Assembly (NCBI GenBank): GCA_035295665.1
Contig: DATGIQ010000157.1
Location: 1-52,642 of the forward strand
DNA from: DATGIQ01 sp035295665
GTDB lineage: Bacteria; Planctomycetota; Planctomycetia; Gemmatales; Gemmataceae
DNA: 52,642 nucleotides
Reading direction: 5' to 3'
Under the pieces are notes generated by a model, which saw only the letters and a program-made list of their open reading frames with translations, was not told where the DNA came from and searched no databases. Of this stretch, positions 1-9,769 are shown one piece after another (the stretch's first letter is position 1; every line of letters begins with the position of its first letter). Made by a program: the position numbers and the translations under genes.

Positions 1-900
1 GGCGAGACCGCCATCGAAGCGGCCCGCCTGGCCAAGGCAGCCGGCAAACCGGTTAAACTGGTCTGGACGCGTGAGGAGGAATTCACCTGGGCCTATTTCC
101 GCCCTGCTGGGGTCATCGACGTCAACGGCGGGATTCGGAAAGATGGCACACTGACGGCCTGGGAATTCCACAATTACAACTCCGGCCCTTCCGCGCTGGC
201 CCCGCTTTACGATATCCCCCACCAGCGCAACGAATTTCATTCTTCCCGTACCCCCCTTCGGCAGGGTTCGTATCGTTCGCTGGCGGCGACGGCCAACCAC
301 TTCGCTCGGGAAAGCCATATCGACGATTTGGCCCATGCTGTGGCGATGGATCCCTTGGAGTTTCGGCTCAAGAATCTCAAGAATGATCGGCTGCGGGCCG
401 TGTTGACCGCTGCGGCAACGCAGTTTGGCTGGGGCAAGGCCAAGGCCGCTCCAGCGCATGGCTTCGGCATCGCCGGCGGCTCGGACAAGGGAAGCTATGT
501 GGCGACCTGTGCTGAGGTTTCGACCGAGCGTTCCACCGGCCGCGTTCAAATCGTGCGACTGGTGACGGCTTTTGAATGCGGAGCCATTCTGAATCCGGAT
601 AACCTGAAAAACCAGGTTGAAGGAGCGGTGATCATGGGCCTGGGCGGGGCACTGTTCGAAGCCATCCGGTTTGCAGACGGCAAAATCTTGAATGCCAGCT
701 TTTCGCGGTACCGAGTTCCGCGTTTCAGCGATGTTCCAACGCTAGAAACCGTTCTCCTGGACCGAAAGGACTTGGCCTCCGCCGGGGCAGGGGAGACGCC
801 GATCGTCGCCGTGGCTCCCGCCGTCGGGAATGCCATCTTCCAGGCCACCGGTAGCCGGCTGCGGTCGCTGCCGATGGTGCCGAATGGATTGAAGGTCTGA
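1..900 (+). CDS. Molybdenum hydroxylase large subunit (xanthine dehydrogenase / isoquinoline 1-oxidoreductase beta type), 3' part
   Basis: The frame is open from base 1 to a TGA at 898-900, giving the last 299 residues; the 5' part lies outside the window. The segment matches the molybdopterin-binding subunit of xanthine dehydrogenase-family hydroxylases, closest in style to isoquinoline 1-oxidoreductase beta. Visible signs are an RQGSYRSL segment near residue 82, a conserved ECGAILNPDN segment near 194, and GAGETPIVAVAPAVGNAIF near 263. The Glu in that last motif is the catalytic base of the family. Such enzymes hydroxylate N-heterocycles or aldehydes with a Mo-pterin cofactor and pass electrons to a [2Fe-2S] partner, which would be encoded upstream or elsewhere. 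Substrate cannot be told. The moaA/moaE/moaD genes near 26-29 kb could supply the cofactor (inference). Confidence 0.9.
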   Translation, partial: GETAIEAARLAKAAGKPVKLVWTREEEFTWAYFRPAGVIDVNGGIRKDGTLTAWEFHNYNSGPSALAPLYDIPHQRNEFHSSRTPLRQGSYRSLAATANHFARESHIDDLAHAVAMDPLEFRLKNLKNDRLRAVLTAAATQFGWGKAKAAPAHGFGIAGGSDKGSYVATCAEVSTERSTGRVQIVRLVTAFECGAILNPDNLKNQVEGAVIMGLGGALFEAIRFADGKILNASFSRYRVPRFSDVPTLETVLLDRKDLASAGAGETPIVAVAPAVGNAIFQATGSRLRSLPMVPNGLKV

Positions 901-915
901 TTGCGTCTGCAGCCC

Positions 916-971
916 ACAAGCCCGACGCGCGAGCCAGTTGACGTGATCCTTCGCTCACGCGTCAGGCTTGT
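916..971. repeat. Palindromic repeat, family A copy 1 (degenerate)
   Basis: Two 22-nt arms (916-937 and 950-971) around a 12-nt loop pair with four differences. The arms share the core ACAAGCC.GACGCG with the copies at 6862-6933 and 41646-41703. It begins 15 nt after the hydroxylase stop and lies between convergent genes, so it may act as a bidirectional terminator or be a REP-like element. Confidence 0.7.
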
Positions 972-1042
972 TGCCTGCTGAAGTCCGATGAGTCGGTTCG
1001 CATCACACGGCCCACGCATGTCCACGGCCGGCCGCGTACCTG

Positions 1043-3580
1043 CTATTGATTGAACACAAATTCCTTCGTGTTCACGAGCGCCCAAATGATATTTTCGAAG
1101 GCGGCTTTTTTGTTCTTGGCGTTCTTCTCGAGATGGGCCAAGGCGGTCTTGAGCTGATCCGCCGACGGCTTGCGCGCGAACGCCCAAAGGAATAGCTCCT
1201 CCACCTTTTCCGCGTCGCTTCGCTTATCATTGGCACCCGCGAAGACATCCGCGCGGCCGCCGCCGCGGCTGAGCTTGCCCTGCACTTCATCGGAATTCAA
1301 CAGGTGGAGGGCCTGGGCCAAGTTGGCATCGTTGACCCGCTCACACTCGCAGGCGCTAATCCGCTGGGGCCGGCCAAAGACATCGAGAAAATACGACGCA
1401 AACGATTCATCCGGAAGCATGATGGCCCGGCGGGGTGCGTACCGATCCTGTGGCAAACCGCCGAATGGCGTGGGACTGTCGGTCACCTGGCAGACGGCGT
1501 CGAAAAGAACCTCCGCACTCAGCCGCCTCGGGTAAAAGCGGGCATAGGTTTGCTTGTCCTGTTTGTTGAAATCGTTGGGCGTCGAGCTGAGCTGGTAGGT
1601 TCGGCTCTTACAGATGATCCGGATCAAATGCTTGAGGCTGTAATGGTGCTCGACCAACTCTTTGGCCAGGGCATCGAGCAACTCGGGATTGGAGGGCGGA
1701 TTCGTGACTCGCATGTCATCCAACGGATCAACAACTCCCCGGCCAAAGAAATGGGCCCAATAGCGATTGGCCACCGCTCGGGCGAAGAATGGATTCTTGG
1801 GGTCCACCATCCAGTCCACCAGGCTCTGACGCGGGTCATCCTCGGTCCCCAACTGCAGAGGTTGGCCATCGAGCGGCTTGATGGCGGCCGCCTGGTTCGT
1901 CCGTTTGTTCGTGACGTTGCCTGAGGGCCGATTGTAGATCGTTACCATCTGGACGGGCTGGTTCTGGATGCCGCCGGCCAGCGGCACGCTCTTGCGTCCG
2001 ACCCGGCCAAAGAACGCAGCCAGGCCCCAGTAATCGTCCTGGCTCCATTTCTCATAGGGATGGTGGTGGCACTGAGCACAGGCGAGGCGGAGCCCGAGGA
2101 ATACCTGGGCCGTGTCGTCGACGAACTGCTCGGGACTTTGCAGCTCCTTGTACCAAACAGTCGGCGGATGCGTGACCTCATCTCCTGAGGCGGCCAGGAT
2201 TTCCCGCGCGAACTCGTCATACGGCATGTCGCCGGCAACCGCCCGGTGGATCCAATCGTGGAAGGAAAACGTGCCGTACGCCCGGTCCGGCTGCCCACGC
2301 CGTTTGATCCGAAGGATGTCGGCCCACTTGTTGGCGAAGAAATAGCTGTACTCGGGGCTATCCAGCAAGGCATCCACCAGCTTGGCCCGCTTCTGCGGAT
2401 CTGGATCAGCCACAAAGCTGCGAACGCGCGCCGGCGTCGGCAGCGTGGCCGTGATATCGATGCACGCCCGCCGGATGAACTGTTCATCGGAACAGACTTC
2501 CGACGGAACCAGCCCCAGCTCCCGCCATTTCTTGGAGGTGGCGTGATCCACGATGGTCAGCGGCTCGAACGAATATTCCGACGTCTCGAGGCCGAGCGGC
2601 ACGGTTGCCCGAAATGTCGTCACCTGACCAAGGTAACGGGCCATGATGGCCGCTTCGCCACTCATGGCCAGGGTACGGACAAGCCCTGCACCATCGACGA
2701 CGGCAATGTCGGTGTCATTGCTGTCGTACTGGGCGCGGCGCGTGATATCTTCGACCGAACCGTCGCTGTAATGCGCATAGACGGCAAATTGCTGCTTGTT
2801 TTGCCGCGTGAGAATTCGGTGTTCGGGGTACACGGTGATCTTGGTCACAACGGGGTCGGTCGGCTCGCCCTTGGGAGTACCTGCAGCGATCCAGCGGCGG
2901 AGGAGTTGGTATTCATCCGAGCCCACTTCCATTCGCTTGCCGCCGCCATGCGGTAACTGTCCCGTGGCCTTCCGGAGCAGCAGGCTATAGTCCGGAGCCG
3001 CAGGAAACAGGCGACGGCCGCGCGCCTCCTTCACCAAGGCGTTGAAGTCCACATCCGGCTCGAAGCCCAACAGCGACAGCTTGAAACCATTCTGGCCGCT
3101 CGCTTTGCCATGGCAGCCTCCGGAATTGCAGCCCAGCTTGGTAAAAATCGGCACGATCTGATTGCCGAAATTGATGGGCAGATTGACATCGACCGCTGTG
3201 CACTGGACCGGTATCTGGACCGTCGTGTCGCCGTAGCTGGCTGTGATTTCTGTTTGACCATTGGCGAGCGGTATCACCCGGCCGGCGCTGCTGATCCGAG
3301 CGATGTGCGGATCGGCCACTTCATAACGGACATCGCTGGTCAGGTCCTGCAACCGGGTCCCCGTCAGGCCGCCCGTACAGATGAGCTGCTGTACGGCATC
3401 GCGCCCCTTCAGACGGATCTCCTGGGGATAGCACGTGAGGGTGCGAATCTCCTCGGGCTTTGGAAGAGCCACCGTTTCCGCGGCTGGGGGTGCGTCCTTG
3501 TAGAGATCGCCGGCCTGGAGAAACGAACTGGGAGCAACTAGGGCCAGCACGAGATTCACGCCGAGGAATCTGCCTATCAT
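1043..3580 (-). CDS. BIG2-like / cytochrome-like / DUF1549 / DUF1553 planctomycete secreted protein
   Basis: This 845-residue protein starts at ATG 3580-3578 with a signal peptide of about 23 residues. In order it shows a bacterial Ig-like (BIG2-type) domain at about 45-127, a cytochrome-like region with CNSGGCH at 151-157, a second Ig-like domain at about 245-330, DUF1549 (PSCyt2) from about 340 with a CAQCH heme-type motif, and DUF1553 (PSD1) to the C-terminus. The first motif has four residues between its cysteines, not the usual two. These proteins are expanded in Planctomycetota; their role is unproven, but the CxxCH motif suggests periplasmic redox or heme binding. It is divergent from a second DUF1549/DUF1553 gene across about 244 bp that must hold both promoters. 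Family assignment is firm, function open. Confidence 0.93.
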   Translation of the reverse strand: MIGRFLGVNLVLALVAPSSFLQAGDLYKDAPPAAETVALPKPEEIRTLTCYPQEIRLKGRDAVQQLICTGGLTGTRLQDLTSDVRYEVADPHIARISSAGRVIPLANGQTEITASYGDTTVQIPVQCTAVDVNLPINFGNQIVPIFTKLGCNSGGCHGKASGQNGFKLSLLGFEPDVDFNALVKEARGRRLFPAAPDYSLLLRKATGQLPHGGGKRMEVGSDEYQLLRRWIAAGTPKGEPTDPVVTKITVYPEHRILTRQNKQQFAVYAHYSDGSVEDITRRAQYDSNDTDIAVVDGAGLVRTLAMSGEAAIMARYLGQVTTFRATVPLGLETSEYSFEPLTIVDHATSKKWRELGLVPSEVCSDEQFIRRACIDITATLPTPARVRSFVADPDPQKRAKLVDALLDSPEYSYFFANKWADILRIKRRGQPDRAYGTFSFHDWIHRAVAGDMPYDEFAREILAASGDEVTHPPTVWYKELQSPEQFVDDTAQVFLGLRLACAQCHHHPYEKWSQDDYWGLAAFFGRVGRKSVPLAGGIQNQPVQMVTIYNRPSGNVTNKRTNQAAAIKPLDGQPLQLGTEDDPRQSLVDWMVDPKNPFFARAVANRYWAHFFGRGVVDPLDDMRVTNPPSNPELLDALAKELVEHHYSLKHLIRIICKSRTYQLSSTPNDFNKQDKQTYARFYPRRLSAEVLFDAVCQVTDSPTPFGGLPQDRYAPRRAIMLPDESFASYFLDVFGRPQRISACECERVNDANLAQALHLLNSDEVQGKLSRGGGRADVFAGANDKRSDAEKVEELFLWAFARKPSADQLKTALAHLEKNAKNKKAAFENIIWALVNTKEFVFNQ

Positions 3581-3824
3581 GGAATGTACCCCCGTCTTGG
3601 CAGGAATAGGTGGCGGGTTTAACCGGCAGGCTTCCTATTGTGGCTGAGTTCGCCGAAGATTGCAACGTCTTCTCACCGTTTACGCACGGATCGACTGTGG
3701 TAATCGGGTAATTGCACAAGATTATGGTTGCATTCGTTACACGGGCCGATATAAATATCATAGCTTATGCCCTCCATCTTACCCTTGCCGCACCGGCGGC
3801 CCCGCCTTTGGGGGAGGACTCGAG

Positions 3825-5453
3825 ATGATGGTTGGTCGCGGGTTGAACTGGTCGTTTTGCGCTGTTCTCGTGGCAATGCTCATCTGGTTCCCATCCTTCA
3901 CGGCGAAGGCAGCCGACGGCGGAACGCCAAAAGCACAAGCGCCCACCGAACGGGAGGTAGCCCAGCGTCTCGATCACGCCTTGCTACAGGGGCATGATCC
4001 TGCGGTGCCGCTGCCGCCGCCGGCCGATGACGAAGCGTTTTTACGCCGGGTTTCACTCGATCTCGTCGGCAAGCTGCCAAACGCTGATGCGATCGATGCC
4101 TTTGTGGCCGATGCCGACCCCGAAAAGCGTGCCAAGCAAATCGAGCACTTGCTCCGGTCGGAAGCGTTCGCCGTCAACTGGTCACGCTACTGGCGGGATA
4201 CCTTGACCTATCACACCCCGGCCAGCGGCAACTATCTGCGCTGGAAGCTGTTCGATGAGTGGATGGTCGACCAGTTTCGCCGGAATCGGCCCTGGGGCGA
4301 GATTGTCCGCGCCCTGGTGACGGCAACAGGGATCAACGATGAATGCGCTCCGGTCAATTACCTGACCGCGCTGTACGGCAACCCCGTGGAGATTGCAGCC
4401 ACAACGAGCCGTGTGTTCTTGGGTGTGCAGCTGCAATGTGCCCAGTGCCATAATGCCCGTACGGAGCCGTGGAAGCGGGAACAATTCCACGAGCTGGTTG
4501 CGTTCTTTGGCCGAGCGAAGATCATTCAGCACAAAGATGTGGATGGCAGGGGTACTCCTTATGCCATCGAAGGACGCGCGGACGGGCAGTATTCGATGAC
4601 CGACAAGAAGGACCCGCAGCATCTGATCGTGATGACGCCGCGTTTCTTGACCGGCGAATCGGTCTCGCTGGAGGCGTCCGACGCAGAACGGCGCGCCGCC
4701 TTGGCACAATTCTTGACCAGTCCCAGGAATCCCTGGTTTGCCCGGTCCTACGTGAATCGGATGTGGACCGCCCTGATGGGCTGGGGATTTTATGCCTCGG
4801 TCAACGACCTGGGCTCCGGCCCCGCCCCGCGCTTTCCGGAAGTGCTGGATCGATTGGCGGCGGACTGGACGAGCACCGGCTACGATATCCAGTGGCTTTT
4901 CCGCACGCTGGCCCTCACGCAAGTTTACCAACGTCATCTGCAACCCCGGACCACGTCCGAGGCGTTACCCATGCTTGCCGTATGCCCGAGCCGGCTCCGG
5001 CCGGAGCAGATTTTCGAAGCGCTCGTGAAGGCGCTGGGGTTCAGCGAAACGGACAAGTCCATCCCGGCCCCGGCCCCCAGCTCAGCCCCAGCGGTCGCCC
5101 GGCACACCGGGTTGCGGCACATGATCTACCAGGCGTTCAAAGTCGATCCCTCCCTGCCGGCCGACGAAGTCCAAGGGACGATCCCGCAAGCGCTGCTGAT
5201 GATGAACAGTGTGCTCGTCAACACGTTCGTCGCCGCCAAGGGCAAAACCTATCTGGCGGAAGCATTGGCCAAGGATCTGCCCGACGAAGAGATCCTGCTT
5301 TCGCTCTATGAGCGTACCTTGGCCCGCAAGCCGAGCACCGAGGAATTGGCCATTTGCAAGCGTTACGTGCAGAAGTCAGCCGACCGCAAAGAGGGCCTGG
5401 AGGATGTGTTCTGGAGCCTGGTGAATTCAACGGAATTCTTGTTGAAGGACTGA
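3825..5453 (+). CDS. DUF1549/DUF1553 domain secreted protein
   Basis: The frame is open from 3660, but ATG 3825 is chosen because GGAGG (3813-3817) lies 7 nt upstream and a clean signal peptide follows (hydrophobic core at about residues 10-22, AKA-type cleavage). The 542-residue product has DUF1549 at about 45-230 with CAQCHNART, a CxxCH heme-type motif, and DUF1553 at about 285-535. It lacks the Ig-like and N-terminal cytochrome-like regions of its divergent neighbour at 1043-3580. A DUF1501 gene follows after 37 nt, and this DUF1549/DUF1553 plus DUF1501 pairing recurs throughout planctomycete genomes, so the two products probably work together outside the cytoplasm. The biochemical role is unknown; expression as an operon is inferred from spacing. 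Confidence 0.93.
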   Translation: MMVGRGLNWSFCAVLVAMLIWFPSFTAKAADGGTPKAQAPTEREVAQRLDHALLQGHDPAVPLPPPADDEAFLRRVSLDLVGKLPNADAIDAFVADADPEKRAKQIEHLLRSEAFAVNWSRYWRDTLTYHTPASGNYLRWKLFDEWMVDQFRRNRPWGEIVRALVTATGINDECAPVNYLTALYGNPVEIAATTSRVFLGVQLQCAQCHNARTEPWKREQFHELVAFFGRAKIIQHKDVDGRGTPYAIEGRADGQYSMTDKKDPQHLIVMTPRFLTGESVSLEASDAERRAALAQFLTSPRNPWFARSYVNRMWTALMGWGFYASVNDLGSGPAPRFPEVLDRLAADWTSTGYDIQWLFRTLALTQVYQRHLQPRTTSEALPMLAVCPSRLRPEQIFEALVKALGFSETDKSIPAPAPSSAPAVARHTGLRHMIYQAFKVDPSLPADEVQGTIPQALLMMNSVLVNTFVAAKGKTYLAEALAKDLPDEEILLSLYERTLARKPSTEELAICKRYVQKSADRKEGLEDVFWSLVNSTEFLLKD

Positions 5454-5490
5454 CCGACCCAAACTTCCGGGAGTGGCGTTCGTTCCGAAC

Positions 5491-6798
5491 ATGAAGGAAA
5501 ACACTGTGAATGGGCAAGCGCAAACCTGGGTCAACGTTCGCGTCACCGGTGCGGGCGCCGTCAGCCGCCGAGGCTTTCTCCGCAAAGCGGGGGCGGGGGC
5601 CATTGGCTGGGCCGGCTTGAACTGGCTTGATCGCCTGATGCTGCACGCTGACGAGCTGCGAAGGTCACGCAAATCGTGCATCCTGCTCTGGATGGCCGGT
5701 GGCCCCAGCCAGTTCGAAACGTTGGATCCCAAGCCAGGCGCGGAAACCCAGGGGCCGACCCGGGCCATTCCAACGGCCGTGCCGGGCATCACCATCGCGG
5801 AGCATTGGCCAAAAACTGCTGCCGTGACGGACGAATTGGCGATTCTTCGCTCGATGACCAGTAAGGAAGGCAATCATGGCCGGGCGACGTACCTGTTGCA
5901 CACCGGTTATGCTCCTTCCGGCGGAGTCGTCCATCCGGGATTCGGCTCGATTGTCGCCAACGAGCTGGGCCCGACCGATTTGGATTTGCCACGCTTCGTC
6001 AGTATTCAGGGCGAAAGCATTGGGCCGAGTTTTTTGGGCGTGCAATATGCGCCGTTTGTCGTGACCGATCCAAATCGGCCGCCGGATAACCTCACCACTC
6101 CGGTGAGCGGCGATCGGCTGCAACGGCGGCTGGGGCTGTTGTCGGAACTGGAAGCCCCGTTTGCCCGGAATGGGGCCGCCGACCAGGTGCGCGACCACCA
6201 AACCCTGTACGCGCAAACGGCCCATATGGTCCTGAGTCCCCGCGTGAAGGCATTCGATCTGGCCGCCGAGCCGGAGAAAGTGCGCGATACCTATGGGCGA
6301 AATTCGTTCGGCCAAGGCTGTTTGATGGCACGGCGCTTGATCGAAGCCGGTGTCACGTTTGTCGAGGTGCAGTCGACCGGCTGGGACACGCATGGCAACG
6401 AACTCTCCACGCTCAAGAAGCTCATTCCGCCGGTGGATCAAGGGATGGCTGCGCTGGTAACCGATTTGGCACAGCGCGGGCTCTTGGAAAACACGCTTGT
6501 GATCTGGATGGGTGAGTTCGGCCGCCAGCCGCGCATCAATCTGACCGCTGGCCGGGATCATTTCCCCAAAGCCTTCAACATGGCCATGGCCGGTTGCGGC
6601 GTGAAGGGGGGCCAGGTGATTGGGGCCACCGATAAGCTAGGTACGGAAGTGGTAGATCGGCCAGTGCTGGTGGCGGATCTTTTCTGTACCTTCTGCCAAG
6701 CCTTGGGAATCAACCCCCGCAAAGAGAACCAGAGCAACGTCGGCCGGCCGATCAAGATCGTGGAAGAGGGGCAAGCCGTGATGGAAGTGTTTGGTTAG
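5491..6798 (+). CDS. DUF1501 protein, Tat-exported
   Basis: This 435-residue protein (from ATG 5491) has a twin-arginine signal near residues 23-45, with an SRRGFLRKAG motif and a hydrophobic stretch. The rest is a DUF1501 domain, a member of the alkaline phosphatase/sulfatase-like fold, with GGPSQFETLDPKP near 69, GWDTHGNE and a GEFGR motif that supply the conserved Asp/His residues. A GTG at 5473 is in frame and could be an alternative start; neither choice has an ideal ribosome binding site. It follows the DUF1549/DUF1553 gene by 37 nt in the usual planctomycete pair. Tat export implies that it folds, possibly with bound metal, before secretion. Substrate is unknown. Confidence 0.92.
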   Translation: MKENTVNGQAQTWVNVRVTGAGAVSRRGFLRKAGAGAIGWAGLNWLDRLMLHADELRRSRKSCILLWMAGGPSQFETLDPKPGAETQGPTRAIPTAVPGITIAEHWPKTAAVTDELAILRSMTSKEGNHGRATYLLHTGYAPSGGVVHPGFGSIVANELGPTDLDLPRFVSIQGESIGPSFLGVQYAPFVVTDPNRPPDNLTTPVSGDRLQRRLGLLSELEAPFARNGAADQVRDHQTLYAQTAHMVLSPRVKAFDLAAEPEKVRDTYGRNSFGQGCLMARRLIEAGVTFVEVQSTGWDTHGNELSTLKKLIPPVDQGMAALVTDLAQRGLLENTLVIWMGEFGRQPRINLTAGRDHFPKAFNMAMAGCGVKGGQVIGATDKLGTEVVDRPVLVADLFCTFCQALGINPRKENQSNVGRPIKIVEEGQAVMEVFG

Positions 6799-6861
6799 CG
6801 CGCAAGAGAAGAGGCGCGAATCTTGGTACGCAGCACGGTCTTGCTCACCCTGGGTAGTTCC

Positions 6862-6933
6862 GCAAAACACAAGCCTGACGCGCCAGCGAAGGACCCCGTT
6901 ATTATTCGCTGGCGCGTCAGGCTTGTGTTTTGC
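6862..6933. repeat. Palindromic repeat, family A copy 2 (perfect 29-bp arms)
   Basis: The arms 6862-6890 and 6905-6933 are exact reverse complements around a 14-nt loop. The element sits 63 nt after the DUF1501 stop and 58 nt from the convergent porin gene, where a bidirectional terminator would be expected. There is no clear T tract on either side. It shares its core with the copies near 916 and 41646. Confidence 0.85.
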
Positions 6934-6991
6934 AGCATCGTGCTCGGCCGTTTCGGGAGCTGAGCTGGGGCAGGAGCGCGGCTGGTTCCGC

Positions 6992-8734
6992 TCACCACTT
7001 GAAGCTGTAACACGCCGCAAACAAACTTGGCGAGCCACGCCCATTCTCGGAGAGGAAACTACCGGCGTAGAGCTTGCAGTACTGAAGGAAGATGTCCTGG
7101 TGCGGGCTCAGATGGAAGTTCGTAATCAGGGTCAGCTCATTTCCTATTCCCGTCGCCTCGCCATTCACCGCTTTCGCCGTGCCGGTCAGTGTGCTTCCCA
7201 GAATCGCTGTGCCGGCGGCGTTGTACAGTGAATCCTTCGGGCTATCGAGGTGAAGGACGTGGAACTGGACCGCGGTCGTGATCCATTTCGTGGGGTTTAG
7301 CGAAAAGTGGAAGTTCAGGTCGTGGATGTTCTCCCGGCCGATGAGGTCGATGCCACCGAAGTAGTAATGGCCAAACGGGAACAGCTGGTTAAAGGTGCGG
7401 TGCACGCCGCCGGTTCCCGGATGTGGATCGCCGCTGGCCCAATCGTAATAGATCCAGAAGATGGGATTGAGCGGCAGATCGGCGAAGTGATAGCCGGCCC
7501 CCCCGGTGACCGCCCCGGCCGCAATCGCCTGGTTGGCCCAATTCCCGCACTGGAGCATCCCTTCCACATCCCACAGCACATTGTGGGAATCGCCGGCGTA
7601 ACGGCTGCCGAAGGTGCTCACGTTGTAGCCGCTGGTGTTGCCGTACTGGCCCTTGGCGATATGGTTGGAATTATCCAGATCCAGGTAGTAGAAATCCATG
7701 GACTGACCCTTGCACGGGCGGTAAGTCGTCCATGCGCCTTGGAAATTTTGGCGTTTATCCGGGCCGTAGTGGTAATCGAAGGTGTTATCCACGACGAGCT
7801 GCATCCAGAAGAGATCGACGTCGAGATCCTCGGTGTGCCAAAAGCCCTTGACCCCCTGGAAGGTCCGGCGGGTGTTGGCCCAGTCCAGAGGTGAAATCAA
7901 CCGCTCGGAGCCGTAGAGCATTTCCTGACGGCCGCCGCGGATGTAGACGGGGCTGTCGTCCAGCTCGAAGACTTTCAGATCGATAAAGAGGTTGAGCATC
8001 GTCGCCTTGACTTTGTCAATGGGCGCCGGCGACAGATCTTGGTTGTCGATCATGGCATCGAGGAACTCGGCATAGATCCGGAACACATCCCGGTACCAAA
8101 GGTCGGCATAGACCCGGCTGCGGATCAATTCATAGACGTTATCGGTGCCGGCCTTGTTGAGGCGGCTATCCACCTCATTCATGTACCGAAATCGCTCTTC
8201 CCCACCAACCGAGAAGAGCCAGTTATCGCCAACGTGAATCCGTTTGGTGAAGTCAAGCCAATCGCATTGCGTGTTGTTGGGGTCGTCGAGGTACCGGAAA
8301 TCGGCGTCGAAAAACGAGAATGGCGTGATCGCAGTCGGGCTGTAAGGAAACTTGGGAGGATTCTCGCGCTCGTTTCCCATCACGAGATCGCGGAGGGAGT
8401 AGTAACCGGGCCCCGTCGGCGGAATGTAGAAATTCCCAGGACGCGGGAAGGGGGTCACTGGTGGGTTCTTGGCCCAGAACGGCTTCTCTTCGGCCGGCGG
8501 AGCTGGCTCTGTGGCCGCTGCCAACGGCGGCGGATCCGCAGGGTCCGATGGCATGGTGGCAGGCTGCTGCGGATTGGCCGAATCTTGGCCGGCGGGCAGC
8601 GGGGCGGTGGAAGCCCTCTCGACAACGCTGCTCGGAGGTTCTTGGCCCTGACTGAAACCCTGCGCTGTCACCAACAATCCGCTCACAAGGCTGGCGATGA
8701 CCCATCGCTTGGGCCATCGAAATCTCGACCGCAT
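6992..8734 (-). CDS. Alginate-export-type outer membrane beta-barrel protein
   Basis: The frame is open to 8959, but ATG 8734-8732 is preferred because AGGGAGG lies about 7 nt upstream and a signal peptide follows at once. The product has 580 residues. After the signal peptide come a Pro/Ala-rich linker to about residue 80 and then a region rich in alternating aromatic residues, with stretches such as DFRYLDDPNN, GGEERFRYMNEVDSR, RSRVYADLWY and YIRGGRQEMLYG. These are typical of the Alginate_exp porin family (PF13372). The C-terminus ends in Phe-Lys-Trp, close to the aromatic end of outer membrane barrels. It probably forms a channel for small molecules; the substrate need not be alginate. 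It is convergent with the DUF1501 gene and divergent from the small secreted protein at 9115. Confidence 0.85.
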   Translation of the reverse strand: MRSRFRWPKRWVIASLVSGLLVTAQGFSQGQEPPSSVVERASTAPLPAGQDSANPQQPATMPSDPADPPPLAAATEPAPPAEEKPFWAKNPPVTPFPRPGNFYIPPTGPGYYSLRDLVMGNERENPPKFPYSPTAITPFSFFDADFRYLDDPNNTQCDWLDFTKRIHVGDNWLFSVGGEERFRYMNEVDSRLNKAGTDNVYELIRSRVYADLWYRDVFRIYAEFLDAMIDNQDLSPAPIDKVKATMLNLFIDLKVFELDDSPVYIRGGRQEMLYGSERLISPLDWANTRRTFQGVKGFWHTEDLDVDLFWMQLVVDNTFDYHYGPDKRQNFQGAWTTYRPCKGQSMDFYYLDLDNSNHIAKGQYGNTSGYNVSTFGSRYAGDSHNVLWDVEGMLQCGNWANQAIAAGAVTGGAGYHFADLPLNPIFWIYYDWASGDPHPGTGGVHRTFNQLFPFGHYYFGGIDLIGRENIHDLNFHFSLNPTKWITTAVQFHVLHLDSPKDSLYNAAGTAILGSTLTGTAKAVNGEATGIGNELTLITNFHLSPHQDIFLQYCKLYAGSFLSENGRGSPSLFAACYSFKW

Positions 8735-9114
8735 TGCACCCTCCCTGGCTCGACGGATGTGTCTAATGGAGTTACCGCCATCGGAGCCGTTTGAAGTTCT
8801 CTGCATGATGGTTGCCACAATAACGATTAGTTTTTCGGCCCAAGCCGTAGCGGATGCGCAATCTCTTTCTTCAAATCGTTGGAGGTCGGCTGGCCGAAGA
8901 TAGGAGCAATCGTCAGGTTCGGTAGGATCGTTTGATTCCCCGGCCTGTCCGACCGGCAAGGCCTATGTGGAAGACGGTGACCATGGTTGGGTCGCACCGC
9001 GCGTTCGGAATTTTCTCAAAAATGCTTGCGTTTGGCCGTTGGCTCCGGTAGGCTCATACGTACTTCGGTTTCGACGCGTATTCACCACGCGGGTTTGCCG
9101 GAATTGGAATTTCT
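8735..9114. other. Intergenic region between divergent genes
   Basis: These 380 bases lie between the porin gene and the small secreted protein. They must hold the promoters for both. Open frames crossing them look like non-coding composition and no RNA gene was recognised. Only the porin ribosome binding site (complement of the CCTCCC at about 8740-8745) is clear. Confidence 0.5.
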
Positions 9115-9558
9115 ATGCGGACAGACAGCGAGCACCGCCACGTCCGTGGGCAGGTCTTGTTCCTGCTCAGCCGACATTGCGCGGTGCGGCTGGCCGTTTT
9201 GCTGGTGATCGCTTTGCTACCCGCAACCCTTCGAGCGGAATGCGGTGACTACGTGATCATGGGAGCCGCAAAGCTGGGATCCAGCGTGGTGTCTTCGTCC
9301 AAGTCCATGAGTCATGACCTGCCCCATGTGCCCTGCCACGGTCCGCACTGTTCTCGGGGTACGCCTTCGCATCACGTGCCGATTCCCACAGTCTCGTCAA
9401 CGCCTGAGCATTGGGGCTGTATGCTCACGGTGTATTCCGTCGTTGACGTCCGCTCCTCCTGTCAATTCTCGAAAGAGCATTCCCCGTTCGCAGAAGCGCT
9501 TGTCCAAGCGATCTATCATCCTCCTCGCCCCGATTCCCCGCTTCGTTCGTCCTGCTGA
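9115..9558 (+). CDS. Small secreted hypothetical protein with a Cys/His motif
   Basis: This 147-residue protein has a charged N-terminus, a hydrophobic stretch at about residues 22-40 ending in LRAEC, and a mature part with CHGPHCSRG near residue 64, followed by Ser/Pro/His-rich sequence. CxxxxC motifs with Gly, Pro and His after a signal sequence occur in small planctomycete secreted proteins of unknown role. The motif could bind a metal or form a disulfide, but nothing here proves either. The start has only a weak purine-rich leader (GGAATTGGAA). It lies upstream of the multiheme cytochrome gene in the same direction with a 211-nt gap, so cotranscription is uncertain. The coding call rests on the signal sequence and codon pattern. 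Confidence 0.6.
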   Translation: MRTDSEHRHVRGQVLFLLSRHCAVRLAVLLVIALLPATLRAECGDYVIMGAAKLGSSVVSSSKSMSHDLPHVPCHGPHCSRGTPSHHVPIPTVSSTPEHWGCMLTVYSVVDVRSSCQFSKEHSPFAEALVQAIYHPPRPDSPLRSSC

Positions 9559-9769
9559 CAGCCCGAGCGCACATGGTACAAGGGATTTTCTGCACGGCGG
9601 CTGCGCGTGACCATCCGGGATCGCGTAGCCCAGGCATGGTTCCGCATCCTTGACGTCGCGGCCAGCAGCAGGACAGCTCAGCGCCCTCGCGCGCCCGGTG
9701 CAACTCCTCATGGTGCTTCGTCCGTAGAGCTGATCCTACTTGTGCGTATCCCGAAAGCGAGAGAATCGT

